Below, piece by piece: positions 1 through 7,537 of a DNA stretch of 34,819 nt. This stretch comes from an uncultured bacterium (GTDB taxonomy: Bacteria; Bacillota; Clostridia; Oscillospirales; Acutalibacteraceae): NCBI GenBank assembly GCA_934875675.1, contig CAKXIK010000012.1:26148-60966 (forward strand), written 5' to 3'. The notes under the pieces are model-generated. The model was not told the origin of the DNA, ran no database searches, and was given only the letters and a program-made list of their open reading frames with translations. The translations under genes and the position numbers were made by a program. How positions within the stretch are numbered: position 1 is the stretch's first letter; each line of letters begins with the position of its first letter.

Positions 1-1100
1 TCAATTGCATATGCCTTTAAATACTCTGCCGCAACGGCAATGACATCTGCCTCCTTGGCAAAAAGACCTGCCATCAAATCCCCATGGAAAAAGCTGAAAT
101 ACCCCAGCAAAACACCAACCGCAAGCGAAGTTAGAATGCCGTAAAGCAGCGCTTTTTGAGCGCGCTTTGGTTTTTTGGCACCGATATTCTGCGCAACAAA
201 TGCTGAAATGGACTGCATATAAGCCGACGGCACCAGCATAATGAACCCACAGAGTTTTTCCGCCACCCCGACACCTGCCGAAATCACAACGCCAAGCCCA
301 TTGACAATTGCAGTAATTGCAAGGAATGAAATGCTGACCAATACATCCTGCAGCGCAATGGGTGCACCTAACCGGACGATACGCCCAATTAAATTGCCCC
401 GGAAACGAAGCTTGCTGCGGTCAAACGCAAACGGCAGCTGCTGACGGCGTAAAATCATCAGCGAAAGCACCACACTGACGGCCTGCGCTGCCACCGTTGC
501 AATGGCCGCACCTGCCGCCGCCATCCGGAATACTCCCACCAGCAAAAGGTCACCCAAAATATTAATTACACAAGCAATTGCAACTGCAATTAACGGCAGC
601 TTGGAATTACCCATGCCGCGAAAAATAGATCCAAACACGTTGTAGGCAACAATAAACACGGAGCCCCCTGCACAGATGCGCACATACTCAACGGTGCTGT
701 CAAACGCTTCCGTCGGCGCCTGCATCACCTGTGCAAAAGGCACTGCAAACACCTCTGTCAGTACGGTAACGCCAATTGCAACCGCTGCAAACAAGCAGAT
801 TCCGGCACCGATTACATCGCCCGCCTCGCCGGTTTTTCCCTCGCCGATTTTCTGCCCGAGCAAAATCGTTACACCCATCGCAAGCCCGGTAATGGCAGAC
901 GTAATGGTCTGCATCATCCAGCTTCCGGTGGAAACTGCCGAAACATCCGCGGCAGAACCGAACTGCCCCACCACCAACATATCTACCGCACCATACATCG
1001 TTTGCAGAAAAATTGCAAACAATACCGGGAGGGCAAATTGAACCAGGGGAGATAAAATTTTACCTTCCGTAAAGTTTTCGGTTGTTTTCACTTGATCCAT
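1..1100 (-). CDS. MATE family efflux transporter (C-terminus cut by window edge)
   Basis: Multidrug/toxin extrusion pump of the MATE (NorM/DinF) type, expected to export cationic or organic compounds using an ion gradient across the cytoplasmic membrane. About 366 codons lie in the window; the reading frame is open to position 1, so the end is missing. The translation begins MDQVKTTENF and has the family's early motif LPVLFAIFLQTMYGAVDMLV, followed by alternating hydrophobic segments and the conserved FRGMGNSK loop. Two adjacent ATG codons exist (ending at 1103 and 1100); the second gives better spacing from the GGAAAGGA ribosome binding site. The gene follows a roughly 160-base leader with its own promoter and an internal terminator, so attenuation control is likely. 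The transported substrate cannot be told. Confidence 0.9.
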   Translation of the reverse strand, partial: MDQVKTTENFTEGKILSPLVQFALPVLFAIFLQTMYGAVDMLVVGQFGSAADVSAVSTGSWMMQTITSAITGLAMGVTILLGQKIGEGKTGEAGDVIGAGICLFAAVAIGVTVLTEVFAVPFAQVMQAPTEAFDSTVEYVRICAGGSVFIVAYNVFGSIFRGMGNSKLPLIAVAIACVINILGDLLLVGVFRMAAAGAAIATVAAQAVSVVLSLMILRRQQLPFAFDRSKLRFRGNLIGRIVRLGAPIALQDVLVSISFLAITAIVNGLGVVISAGVGVAEKLCGFIMLVPSAYMQSISAFVAQNIGAKKPKRAQKALLYGILTSLAVGVLLGYFSFFHGDLMAGLFAKEADVIAVAAEYLKAYAI

Positions 1101-1144
1101 CATTCCTTTCCATGAACTGCAAGTCTATAATCATTAATTTCGTC

Positions 1145-1195
1145 AAAAAAGCCGGATAAGCAAAGCGAGCGTCTCCACCCGCCATCTTATCCGGC
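1145..1195 (-). terminator. Intrinsic terminator inside the MATE leader (possible attenuator)
   Basis: A perfect 10-bp inverted repeat, GCCGGATAAG (1151-1160) with CTTATCCGGC (1186-1195), is followed on the minus strand by six T residues (1150-1145). It could simply end the upstream dCMP deaminase transcript. It also sits between a good promoter (1268-1296) and the MATE start about 45 bases further on, the layout of a riboswitch or attenuator expression platform. The leader segment CTGATCC (minus strand, 1243-1237) can pair 6 of 7 bases with GGATAAG of the terminator's 5' arm, a possible antiterminator. Confidence 0.8.
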
Positions 1196-1267
1196 AATCA
1201 TAAAAGCCTTCCATACCTCGCGCAAAACGCGGCAAAGGATCAGCTCCGCCTCCGATGAACGTTATTC

Positions 1268-1296
1268 ATGATAGCAGATTTTTCTTAACACGTCAA
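1268..1296 (-). promoter_or_regulatory. Promoter of the MATE gene leader
   Basis: On the minus strand TTGACG (1291-1296) and TATCAT (1268-1273) are separated by exactly 17 bases, and TGC directly precedes the -10, giving an extended -10 element. The predicted start is near 1261. It lies just past the stop codon of the dCMP deaminase gene and upstream of the terminator hairpin at 1151-1195, so its transcript must read through that hairpin to reach the MATE gene. Confidence 0.65.
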
Positions 1297-1347
1297 GTAC
1301 GAAACCGCTCTGTTTCCCTTGCAGAATCCGAAAAACTGCCGCCTCGC

Positions 1348-1836
1348 TCAGTAGCCAAAACTGCCATTTACGGAATCGTCATTCTGAATCCATTCTTCCA
1401 CACTGAGCGCCTTGTACCGTTCTTTGTCCAAACGGATTACAACGCGGGCAATTCCTGCATTGATGACAAGTTTTTTGCACATCGCACAGGAGGAAGCGTC
1501 GGAAACATAATCGCCCGTCTGCGCATTTTTTCCCGCCAGATAAAGCGTTGCGCCAATCATATCGGTGCGGGCTGCGCTGATAATAGCATTGGCTTCTGCA
1601 TGCACCGAACGGCACAGCTCATAACGCTCTCCACGCGGAATTCCAAGCTTTTCACGGATGCATTCACCGGCATCCGAGCAGTTGATTCTGCCGCGCGGTG
1701 CACCGTTATATCCGGTCGAAACAATCTCATCGTTTTTTACAATGATTGCACCATAGTTGCGGCGCAGACAAGTACTGCGTTCCAATACCGTTTCGGCAAT
1801 ATCAAGATAATAATTTTCTTTGTCACGGCGATTCAT
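1348..1836 (-). CDS. dCMP deaminase (ComEB-like cytidine/deoxycytidylate deaminase)
   Basis: Zinc-dependent deaminase of 162 residues, expected to convert dCMP to dUMP for thymidylate synthesis in the cytosol. The catalytic HAE motif is at 79-81 (SVHAEANAI) and the second zinc motif is SCAMC at 116-120 (Cys117, Cys120), followed by INAGI as in bacterial dCMP deaminases. Ser replaces the common Pro before the first Cys; I believe that variant occurs in clostridial members. The upstream motif GYNGAPRG (42-49) also fits. A GGGAGG ribosome binding site precedes the ATG at 1836. It is divergent from cytidine deaminase (cdd), so two pyrimidine-salvage enzymes sit back to back. Confidence 0.92.
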   Translation of the reverse strand: MNRRDKENYYLDIAETVLERSTCLRRNYGAIIVKNDEIVSTGYNGAPRGRINCSDAGECIREKLGIPRGERYELCRSVHAEANAIISAARTDMIGATLYLAGKNAQTGDYVSDASSCAMCKKLVINAGIARVVIRLDKERYKALSVEEWIQNDDSVNGSFGY

Positions 1837-1903
1837 GGGGAACCTCCCTGTAATTTTAAAAATTTTCTTTCAATGGTTTCGTAAATTACATCCATATGGT
1901 ACA

Positions 1904-1932
1904 ATAATACCAGTATAAGCACAAGATTGCAA
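1904..1932 (-). promoter_or_regulatory. Promoter of the dCMP deaminase gene
   Basis: Minus strand TTGCAA (1927-1932), 17-base spacer, TATTAT (1904-1909). The predicted start near 1897 gives a leader of about 60 bases before the ATG at 1836. A matching strong plus-strand promoter for cdd was not clear in the same 126-base gap; TACAAT at 1900-1905 is a candidate -10 with a poor -35. Confidence 0.5.
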
Positions 1933-1962
1933 TTCCATTTTTTATTTTGGGGAGGTTTTGGG

Positions 1963-2370
1963 ATGAGAGAGGACTATCAAAAACTGATACGGGCAGCCGT
2001 AACCGCGCGTCAAAACGCCTATGCGCCCTATTCCGGTTTTGCGGTAGGAGCGGCTCTGCTCTGCACGGATGGAACTGTTTTTTGTGGGTGTAACGTGGAA
2101 AATGCCTGTTATCCCGCAGGAATTTGTGCGGAACGTGCTGCACTGTTTGCCGCGGTATCTGGGGGAAAACGCAAATTTACTGCTATTGCCATAGCTGCCG
2201 GAGAATCTCCCACCACACCCTGCGGTATCTGCCGGCAAGCTCTTGCGGAATTCGGCGAATTGGATGTTTTGTGTGCCAATCGCGACGGCAGTCAGGTGTG
2301 TTCTTTTTCCTTGCAGGAATTGCTCCCTGAAAGCTTTTCGCTTTCTCCCAATTTTCCGGAAAACAACTGA
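1963..2370 (+). CDS. cdd: Cytidine deaminase
   Basis: Homotetrameric zinc enzyme of pyrimidine salvage, deaminating cytidine and deoxycytidine to uridine and deoxyuridine. The 135-residue length is typical. The substrate-binding motif GCNVENACYPAGICAERAAL (42-61) contains the first zinc Cys55 and the catalytic Glu57; PCGICRQ (86-92) supplies Cys87 and Cys90. I chose ATG at 1963 because GGGGAGG (1949-1955) lies 7 bases upstream; an in-frame start at 1927 has no ribosome binding site and would add 12 atypical residues. The stop is 14 bases before rsmA, so the two genes are probably cotranscribed. Confidence 0.95.
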   Translation: MREDYQKLIRAAVTARQNAYAPYSGFAVGAALLCTDGTVFCGCNVENACYPAGICAERAALFAAVSGGKRKFTAIAIAAGESPTTPCGICRQALAEFGELDVLCANRDGSQVCSFSLQELLPESFSLSPNFPENN

Positions 2371-2384
2371 AAGGAAGACATAAT

Positions 2385-3266
2385 TTGAACTCTCTTTCCA
2401 ATATTGGTACCATTAAAGATATTTTATCGCGCCACGGCTTTACCTTTTCCAAAGCACTGGGGCAAAATTTTCTGGTGAACCCGTCTGTTTGCCCGCGAAT
2501 GGCGCTGGAATGCGGCGCCGATGCCGAAACGGGTGTGCTGGAGGTAGGCCCCGGAATTGGTGTGCTGACCGTGGAACTTGCTGCCCGAGCGAAAAAGGTG
2601 GTTGCCGTAGAGCTGGATGATCGTCTATTGCCTGTTTTGGCAGAAACGCTCGCTGACCATCCCAATGCAAGCGTCATTCACGGTGATATTCTTAAGCTGG
2701 ACTTACAGGAGTTGATTGCACGGGAATTTGCCGGAATGAACGTGGTGGTATGCGCAAACCTTCCTTACTATATTACCTCTCCCGTTATCATGCGTTTTTT
2801 GGAGGAACGGCTGCCCATTCAGGCACTGACCGTCATGGTGCAAAAGGAAGCCGCCGACCGCATTTGCGCACTTCCGGGTCAACGGGCTGCCGGTGCATTA
2901 AGTCTTGGCGTGCGCTATTACGCGGAACCAAAGATACTGTTTCAAGTGTCGCGGGGAAGCTTTATGCCGGCTCCAAACGTGGACTCGTCCGTTATTCGGT
3001 TGGATATCCTTCCGCATCCTCCGGTGGAAATCGTTTCGGACGATGCTTTTTTTGCATTAGTACGAGCTGCATTCGGTCAGCGGCGCAAAACCCTGTCCAA
3101 TGCGGTGAGTGCCGGGATGGGCATTCCAAAGGATACCTTGTCCGGGCTGCTTTCCGGTGCAGAAATTTCGCAGCAGGCACGCGCAGAACAATTATCATTG
3201 GAACAATTTGCCCGTCTGGGCAATGAAATTGCAAAATGGAAAGGGGAAAAAAATAATGCCGGATAA
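2385..3266 (+). CDS. rsmA: 16S rRNA dimethyladenosine transferase RsmA/KsgA
   Basis: S-adenosylmethionine-dependent enzyme that dimethylates the two adjacent adenines in the 3'-terminal helix 45 of 16S rRNA during 30S subunit maturation (A1518/A1519 in E. coli numbering). It is 293 residues long, the normal size. Seen in the sequence are the family signature SKALGQNFL (22-30), SAM motif I EVGPGIGVLT, the acidic motif VAVELD, and motif IV NLPYYITSP containing the catalytic Asn-Leu-Pro-Tyr. The start is a TTG at 2385 preceded by AAAGGAAG about 8 bases upstream; no good ATG is available before the conserved N-terminus. Its end overlaps the next gene by 11 bases. Confidence 0.96.
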   Translation: MNSLSNIGTIKDILSRHGFTFSKALGQNFLVNPSVCPRMALECGADAETGVLEVGPGIGVLTVELAARAKKVVAVELDDRLLPVLAETLADHPNASVIHGDILKLDLQELIAREFAGMNVVVCANLPYYITSPVIMRFLEERLPIQALTVMVQKEAADRICALPGQRAAGALSLGVRYYAEPKILFQVSRGSFMPAPNVDSSVIRLDILPHPPVEIVSDDAFFALVRAAFGQRRKTLSNAVSAGMGIPKDTLSGLLSGAEISQQARAEQLSLEQFARLGNEIAKWKGEKNNAG

Positions 3267-3795
3267 TAAAACGATTTCTCTGGGTCTTTGGGCTCTTGGA
3301 CTGTTGGGTACGGTTGTCTGTATGGCAGTGAGTGCCGCGGGAATGAAAAGCGAAACCTATGTCATCTTTGTTTTTACCATTCTCTTTATTTTATTCGGAT
3401 TTATTTTTGCGATGCTGTATGCACAGGAAGAGCGCATCGCAGAACGGAAGCTGCTGCGAAAAAGAGATTCCCATCTTGAACTGCAGCGTGCGTTTTCCGC
3501 TATGGATGCTTATGAATCTGCTGTGGCAGCGGGTGATTCAGAAAGCGAGCTGCAACAAAAGCTTGCCGCACAGAATCTTGCTGCGGTACAGGCGGTGCTT
3601 GCCTACGGAGAGGTGACTCTCAGCCAGAAGCAGCTTGCCATGGCAGCAACTTCAAGGGCTGTTTCAGCCGTCAAAGAGCTTGAGTCCCTTACCGTGCAGG
3701 GCGTTGCCGACACGGAACTCCATCAGGCACAGGCAAAAGCAGAAACACTTTGTTGTGAAGCACTGCGCGCCATTCGTACGATGCCGCAGAACTAA
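3256..3795 (+). CDS. Small two-helix membrane protein of unknown function
   Basis: A 179-residue protein I do not recognise. Two hydrophobic helices are visible at roughly residues 7-28 (GLWALGLLGTVVCMAVSAAG) and 33-55, followed by a charged, Ala/Gln/Glu-rich, mostly helical cytoplasmic domain with several Leu heptads, suggesting a coiled coil or tetratricopeptide-like bundle. ATG at 3256 has AAGGGG about 9 bases upstream and overlaps the last 11 bases of rsmA, so translation is probably coupled. The transcript ends at the strong terminator at 3818-3869. Nothing ties it functionally to rRNA methylation besides position. Confidence 0.8.
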   Translation: MPDNKTISLGLWALGLLGTVVCMAVSAAGMKSETYVIFVFTILFILFGFIFAMLYAQEERIAERKLLRKRDSHLELQRAFSAMDAYESAVAAGDSESELQQKLAAQNLAAVQAVLAYGEVTLSQKQLAMAATSRAVSAVKELESLTVQGVADTELHQAQAKAETLCCEALRAIRTMPQN

Positions 3796-3817
3796 CGCCT
3801 GCGTGCTTTGTTTTATC

Positions 3818-3869
3818 ACAAAAACGACCCCGGATAGCACTGACTGTCGCTATCCGGGGTCGTTTTTGT
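3818..3869. terminator. Strong bidirectional intrinsic terminator
   Basis: A 21-bp perfect stem (3818-3838 with 3849-3869) encloses a 10-base loop. The GC-rich core CGACCCCGGATAGC is flanked by an A run on the left and a T run (3863-3867) on the right, so it works in both directions. It separates the convergent membrane-protein gene and tspO. Confidence 0.93.
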
Positions 3870-3898
3870 ATCATAGGGAGTCCGCATTGTAAACGGGA

Positions 3899-4363
3899 TT
3901 ATGCATTCAGTTGGTATACGGCAAAATTGAGATAACCCGCATAAGTAAGCCACAGCAGATAGGGAATCTGCAGCCATGCGGCAACCGGATTGACCTGATA
4001 AAACCAGATTATCATGATTGCGACAAAAATCCACAGCATCACAAGCCATACAAATGCCCCGAAATATAGCTGCGCCGAAAAAAAGATAAGCGGCCAGATG
4101 AAATTGATTGCTAACTGTGCAGCATAGAGTTTTAGCGCCGTGTTTTTTTCAGGAGAATCCGACATCCAAACCAGATACGCTGATATTCCCATCAAGAAAA
4201 ACAAAATTGTCCATACGACGGGAAAGAGCCAAGCGGGCGGCGCACCGGGCGGTTGCTGCAATGCCTGATATTGTTGTGCTGCACTGCTGACGATCACACC
4301 GGACAATGCACCCACCCCAAGGCTGATTCCAAGACTGATAAGCAACGGTTTCGAACGAATCAT
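3899..4363 (-). CDS. tspO: TspO/MBR family tryptophan-rich sensory protein
   Basis: Five-helix membrane protein of the TspO/peripheral benzodiazepine receptor family, 154 residues. Family members bind porphyrins and related ligands and act in stress signalling or tetrapyrrole handling. The signature stretch PPGAPPAWLFPVVWTILFFL (38-57) and the late segment WLTYAGYLNFAVYQLN are clear, and Trp residues cluster in the helices. AGGGGGG precedes the ATG at 4363. It is a single-gene unit ending at the shared terminator. No adjacent haem or cobalamin genes suggest a ligand. Confidence 0.9.
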   Translation of the reverse strand: MIRSKPLLISLGISLGVGALSGVIVSSAAQQYQALQQPPGAPPAWLFPVVWTILFFLMGISAYLVWMSDSPEKNTALKLYAAQLAINFIWPLIFFSAQLYFGAFVWLVMLWIFVAIMIIWFYQVNPVAAWLQIPYLLWLTYAGYLNFAVYQLNA

Positions 4364-4518
4364 TCTTTTCCCCCCTTACGCCTGATACATATGGGGAAAA
4401 TTGCTGAAATATGCGCTGCAATCCCAAGATACGCATCGCGCTATCTGAAGGTTAAAGACAAATTTTACTCAAGCACTTAGCGAAAATAAATGAGTGCCAC
4501 TGCAGAACTCTCTCGATA

Positions 4519-6105
4519 TTAGGAGTTTGTATAAATCACTTCATCATCTTTGATTGTATGCCTGACATGAATTTCCCGCAGGCGTTCCGGTTCCATTTGC
4601 AGCGGATTGTGATCGAGCACCACAAAATCTGCCTGTTTTCCTGCTGCTATGCTTCCCTTTTTCTCTTCTTCAAAATATTGATATGCCGCATTAATCGTAA
4701 CCGCGCGCAATGCCTCATACACAGAAATACGCTCTTCTTTGCCAAGCACAACTCCCGACTTTGTCTGCCTGCAAACAGCACTCCATACTGTTTCAAGCAT
4801 ATCCGGCTCAATGACCGGTGTATCCTGATGAAATGTGAAGCGAATTCCTTTTTGCAGAGCAGACGCTGCAGGACTGATCCGGGCAGCACGTTCAAACCCG
4901 AAATTGCGGATATGAATATCGCCCCAATGATAAGCATGTGCCACAAAAAATGACGGTATAACCGAGAGTCTCTTCACCTCATCAAGCTGATCCAACCCCA
5001 GCAGTTGTGCGTGAATCATGACGGGACGAATATCCGCAACGCTCCCCTGCTCCTGAGCAACCGTTGTGCACGCACACAAAAACTGATTGCAAGCCGCGTC
5101 TCCGTTGCAATGCGCCAGAATCTGCATCCCATGGTTTTTTGCCTCGCGCACCGCATTGAGGACCGCTTCGTCCTTCAGAGCAGGATATCCGCAAAAATTG
5201 TCTTCCCCTTCATAGGGTGTACGCATCCATGCCGTTCTGCCCTGCGGAGAACCGTCCAGAATCATTTTAATGCCGCCGAACCGAATATGATTGAAGTATT
5301 CCTCACCGCATTGCGGAAATGCATTGTAAAGCGATTTCCAGTCATCCAGCGCCGGATATGCCACCAGATCAAGCTTCATTACATCTGTGCTCAGCAACAT
5401 GCGGTAAAGTGGTTCCATTTGTGCAACCATCATGCCCTCTTGCACGGTTGTAATGCCATAAGACGCATATTTGCGCTGCACCCGACGATATGCATTCAGC
5501 AAATCTTCCGGCGCGGGCATTGGAACCTGCCGGGCAGAGGAAACATAGGCGGCCTCTTCAAGCAATCCGGTCGGATGGCCGTTTTCACGCACGATTTTCC
5601 CGCCGTCCGGATCCTTGGTGTTCGCTGAAATTCCGAGCTTTTGCAGTGCAAGTGAATTTGCAACACCCATGTGGCCCGATTGATGTGCAATCAGCACCGG
5701 ATTTTGCGGTGCTGAACGGTCAAGAAGTTCCTTTGTTGGATGCTGATGCTCTTGCAGTGTATTATGATCGTATCCGTTTGCGGTTACCCACTGCCCTGCG
5801 GGAATCTTTTGCTGCTGAATAAATCCTCTGATTTTTTCAGCGATCGCATCAAAATTGCAGCAATCCTCCAGCGAAACCTGCAACAGGGTCACTGCGGCAG
5901 AAGAAATGTGGCTGTGCGCATCAATAAATGACGGCATCAAGGTTCCATGTTCCAAATCAAACTGGCGTGCACCGGGTTTTGCTGCTGCAAACACGGAAGC
6001 CTCGTCTCCAACTGCCAGAATTTTTCCATTCTCGGTTAACACTGCTTCTGCCGTTTTTCCCGTTTCCATCGTCAGAATTGTCCCATTGCGATAAATTGTC
6101 TGCAT
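4519..6105 (-). CDS. Amidohydrolase family protein, YtcJ type (Amidohydro_3)
   Basis: Metal-dependent hydrolase of 528 residues, the usual size of the YtcJ/Amidohydro_3 group, which are often annotated as exoenzyme-regulatory or N-substituted-formamide deformylase-like proteins without a proven substrate. Visible features are the N-terminal beta-strand domain (TIYRNGTILTME), the metal motif PSFIDAHSHIS near residue 60, an AHCNGDAA motif, a late TFHQDTPV, and the C-terminal KQADFVVLDHNPL found in amidohydrolases. ATG at 6105 is preceded by AAGGAG with a 9-base spacer; the reading frame extends upstream to 6204 but that part crosses a terminator hairpin and lacks a ribosome binding site. It stands downstream of azlCD, separated by that hairpin. 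Confidence 0.9.
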   Translation of the reverse strand: MQTIYRNGTILTMETGKTAEAVLTENGKILAVGDEASVFAAAKPGARQFDLEHGTLMPSFIDAHSHISSAAVTLLQVSLEDCCNFDAIAEKIRGFIQQQKIPAGQWVTANGYDHNTLQEHQHPTKELLDRSAPQNPVLIAHQSGHMGVANSLALQKLGISANTKDPDGGKIVRENGHPTGLLEEAAYVSSARQVPMPAPEDLLNAYRRVQRKYASYGITTVQEGMMVAQMEPLYRMLLSTDVMKLDLVAYPALDDWKSLYNAFPQCGEEYFNHIRFGGIKMILDGSPQGRTAWMRTPYEGEDNFCGYPALKDEAVLNAVREAKNHGMQILAHCNGDAACNQFLCACTTVAQEQGSVADIRPVMIHAQLLGLDQLDEVKRLSVIPSFFVAHAYHWGDIHIRNFGFERAARISPAASALQKGIRFTFHQDTPVIEPDMLETVWSAVCRQTKSGVVLGKEERISVYEALRAVTINAAYQYFEEEKKGSIAAGKQADFVVLDHNPLQMEPERLREIHVRHTIKDDEVIYTNS

Positions 6106-6160
6106 CTTCACAAGCTCCTTTTCTGCATTTTTCGGAAATAGTATTTGGCTTTTGCAAATT

Positions 6161-6214
6161 AAAATACGGAGCAGCCTTTCAAACCTACTCGTTTGTTTTT
6201 GCACTCCGTATTTT
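6161..6214. terminator. Nested hairpin between azlD and the amidohydrolase gene
   Basis: AAAATACGGAG (6161-6171) pairs perfectly with CTCCGTATTTT (6204-6214), and an inner CAAAC/GTTTG hairpin sits in the loop. The minus-strand product is followed by TTTTAATTT and would end the azlCD transcript. The T run is actually stronger on the plus strand (TTTTTTATTTTT), although no plus-strand gene ends here. Confidence 0.7.
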
Positions 6215-6277
6215 TTATTTTTACATACCTTAAAAAGACAATCTGGCTTTTATTGGTAATTTCAAGAGCAATCCGTA

Positions 6278-6595
6278 TTACAGCAGTGTCAGCAGCAAAT
6301 TAGTGACAAAAACTGCTCCACAGGCAGAAACTGCCACCGTAAGCAGACCTCTGCGGCAAAAAGCAAGCACTAAAGCCACCACCGTTCCTACCAATGCGGA
6401 AATCAATCCTCCTGTGGAAAAAAGGATTGCGGGGAATGTCATCGCACCCAGCACTGCATAGGGAACATAGTAAAGAAAGGATCGCAGAAAACGGCTCTGA
6501 ATCTTCTTTGTAAAAAGGGTCATCGGCAGCATGCGAACCAAATACGTCACCAGCGCCATGACACCGAGCTGCAAAAGGGCGTATTCTAAATTCAC
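6278..6595 (-). CDS. azlD: Branched-chain amino acid transport protein AzlD
   Basis: Small integral membrane subunit of 105 residues with three to four hydrophobic segments, of the AzlD family. With AzlC it forms an exporter for branched-chain amino acids and analogues such as azaleucine. Family hallmarks are VTYLVRMLPMTLF near the N-terminus and the YYVPYAVLGAMTFPAILF segment in the middle. Its start overlaps the azlC stop by 4 bases (ATGA), the usual arrangement for this pair. Confidence 0.93.
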   Translation of the reverse strand: MNLEYALLQLGVMALVTYLVRMLPMTLFTKKIQSRFLRSFLYYVPYAVLGAMTFPAILFSTGGLISALVGTVVALVLAFCRRGLLTVAVSACGAVFVTNLLLTLL

Positions 6596-7359
6596 GGCTG
6601 TTCCTCCTTTTGCAATGGGGAAGAGTCTTCATCCGCTGCATTTTCGCACAACTCGACGGATTTTTCCTCCTCCACGGGGAAACACCACGCGCCAAGTCCT
6701 GCCGCAACCAGTGCGCAAATAATAATAACGAATCCGGTAGAGACCTGATTCAACCCGGGAATCCAATGAAAAGCACCGCTGAGTGCTACCGCAATCAAAA
6801 CAACCATCAGCACCGGTTTCTTTTCGCGCGCAACCGGAATAATAATTGCGAGGAACATGCCGTAAATTGCAATCCCAAGTGCATCCCGCACCGAAACGGG
6901 AAGAATGTTTCCTGCTGCTGCCCCGAGCAAAGTTCCCAGCGCCCATCCCAAATACGGCATACTCATCAGGCCGACCCAATACTTCTTGCCAACCGGATTC
7001 AGCTGCCCGCTTGCCACGGCGAAAATTTCATCCGTATTTCCAAAGGAAATCCAAAACCGGTCTGCCAGTGTAACTGAGGAATCCAATTTTTGCGTCAAGG
7101 AAAGCGACATCAGTGCATATCGCAAATTAATCGTCAACTGAGTGAGTGCCATTTCAAGAACCGATGCGCCCGAAACAATCAGCGAAAGACCCGCAAACTG
7201 TCCTGCCGAAGTGAGATTCGTCATGGAAACGGCGACGGCGAACCATACCGGAAGTCCTTGCGAAACTGCCATCATGCCAAATGTAAATGAAACCGAAATA
7301 TACCCCAATGCAATGGGAATTCCATCCCGCACACCACGGGAAAAACTGTTCTGAACCAA
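6592..7359 (-). CDS. azlC: Branched-chain amino acid permease AzlC
   Basis: Membrane permease of about 255 residues, the large subunit of the AzlCD exporter. Hallmarks are GVRDGIPIALGYISVSFTFG near the start, NLTSAGQFAG, and TINLRYALMSLSL. I place the start at a TTG (7357-7359) because AAAGGAAGG lies 7 bases upstream and the predicted transcript begins near 7415. The in-frame ATG at 7407 would be only about 8 bases into the transcript, has no ribosome binding site, and would add 16 atypical residues. The C-terminus carries a hydrophilic Glu-rich tail after the last membrane helix. Confidence 0.9.
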   Translation of the reverse strand: MVQNSFSRGVRDGIPIALGYISVSFTFGMMAVSQGLPVWFAVAVSMTNLTSAGQFAGLSLIVSGASVLEMALTQLTINLRYALMSLSLTQKLDSSVTLADRFWISFGNTDEIFAVASGQLNPVGKKYWVGLMSMPYLGWALGTLLGAAAGNILPVSVRDALGIAIYGMFLAIIIPVAREKKPVLMVVLIAVALSGAFHWIPGLNQVSTGFVIIICALVAAGLGAWCFPVEEEKSVELCENAADEDSSPLQKEEQP

Positions 7360-7421
7360 TTTAAACCCTTCCTTTTGCAAAGCTACACCGCCAAAATTCC
7401 ACTGCATGGCAGCTGAATTTT

Positions 7422-7450
7422 ATTGTATCACACTGCACTCGGAATGTCGA
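7422..7450 (-). promoter_or_regulatory. Promoter of azlCD
   Basis: Minus strand TCGACA (7445-7450), 17-base spacer, TACAAT (7422-7427); each hexamer matches consensus at 5 of 6. The predicted start near 7415 lies downstream of the in-frame ATG-proximal region and supports the TTG start at 7359. Confidence 0.65.
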
Positions 7451-7483
7451 GCTTTGGCGCCTTGTCAAAAACGATGCACACAA

Positions 7484-7525
7484 AAACCGGCAGTCAAAGC
7501 TTTCAAACGCTTCAACTGCCGGTTT
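7484..7525 (-). terminator. Terminator of the aldolase operon
   Basis: AAACCGGCAGT (7484-7494) pairs with ACTGCCGGTTT (7515-7525), with further partial pairing inside, and five T residues follow on the minus strand. It lies 12 bases past the aldolase stop codon. Confidence 0.88.
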
Positions 7526-7537
7526 CAACAAATTCAA

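Noticed and set aside
1348..1836. SCAMC in place of PCxxC in the dCMP deaminase as a sign of inactivation
   Set aside because: Both Cys ligands and the catalytic HAE are intact and I believe Ser at this position is common in clostridial dCMP deaminases.
1255..1884. 209-residue plus-strand open frame opposite the dCMP deaminase
   Set aside because: It is a shadow of the deaminase gene, starts without a ribosome binding site and runs through two promoters.
7360..7407. ATG at 7407 as the azlC start
   Set aside because: It lies about 8 bases from the predicted transcription start and lacks a ribosome binding site, while the TTG at 7359 has a well-placed AAAGGAAGG.
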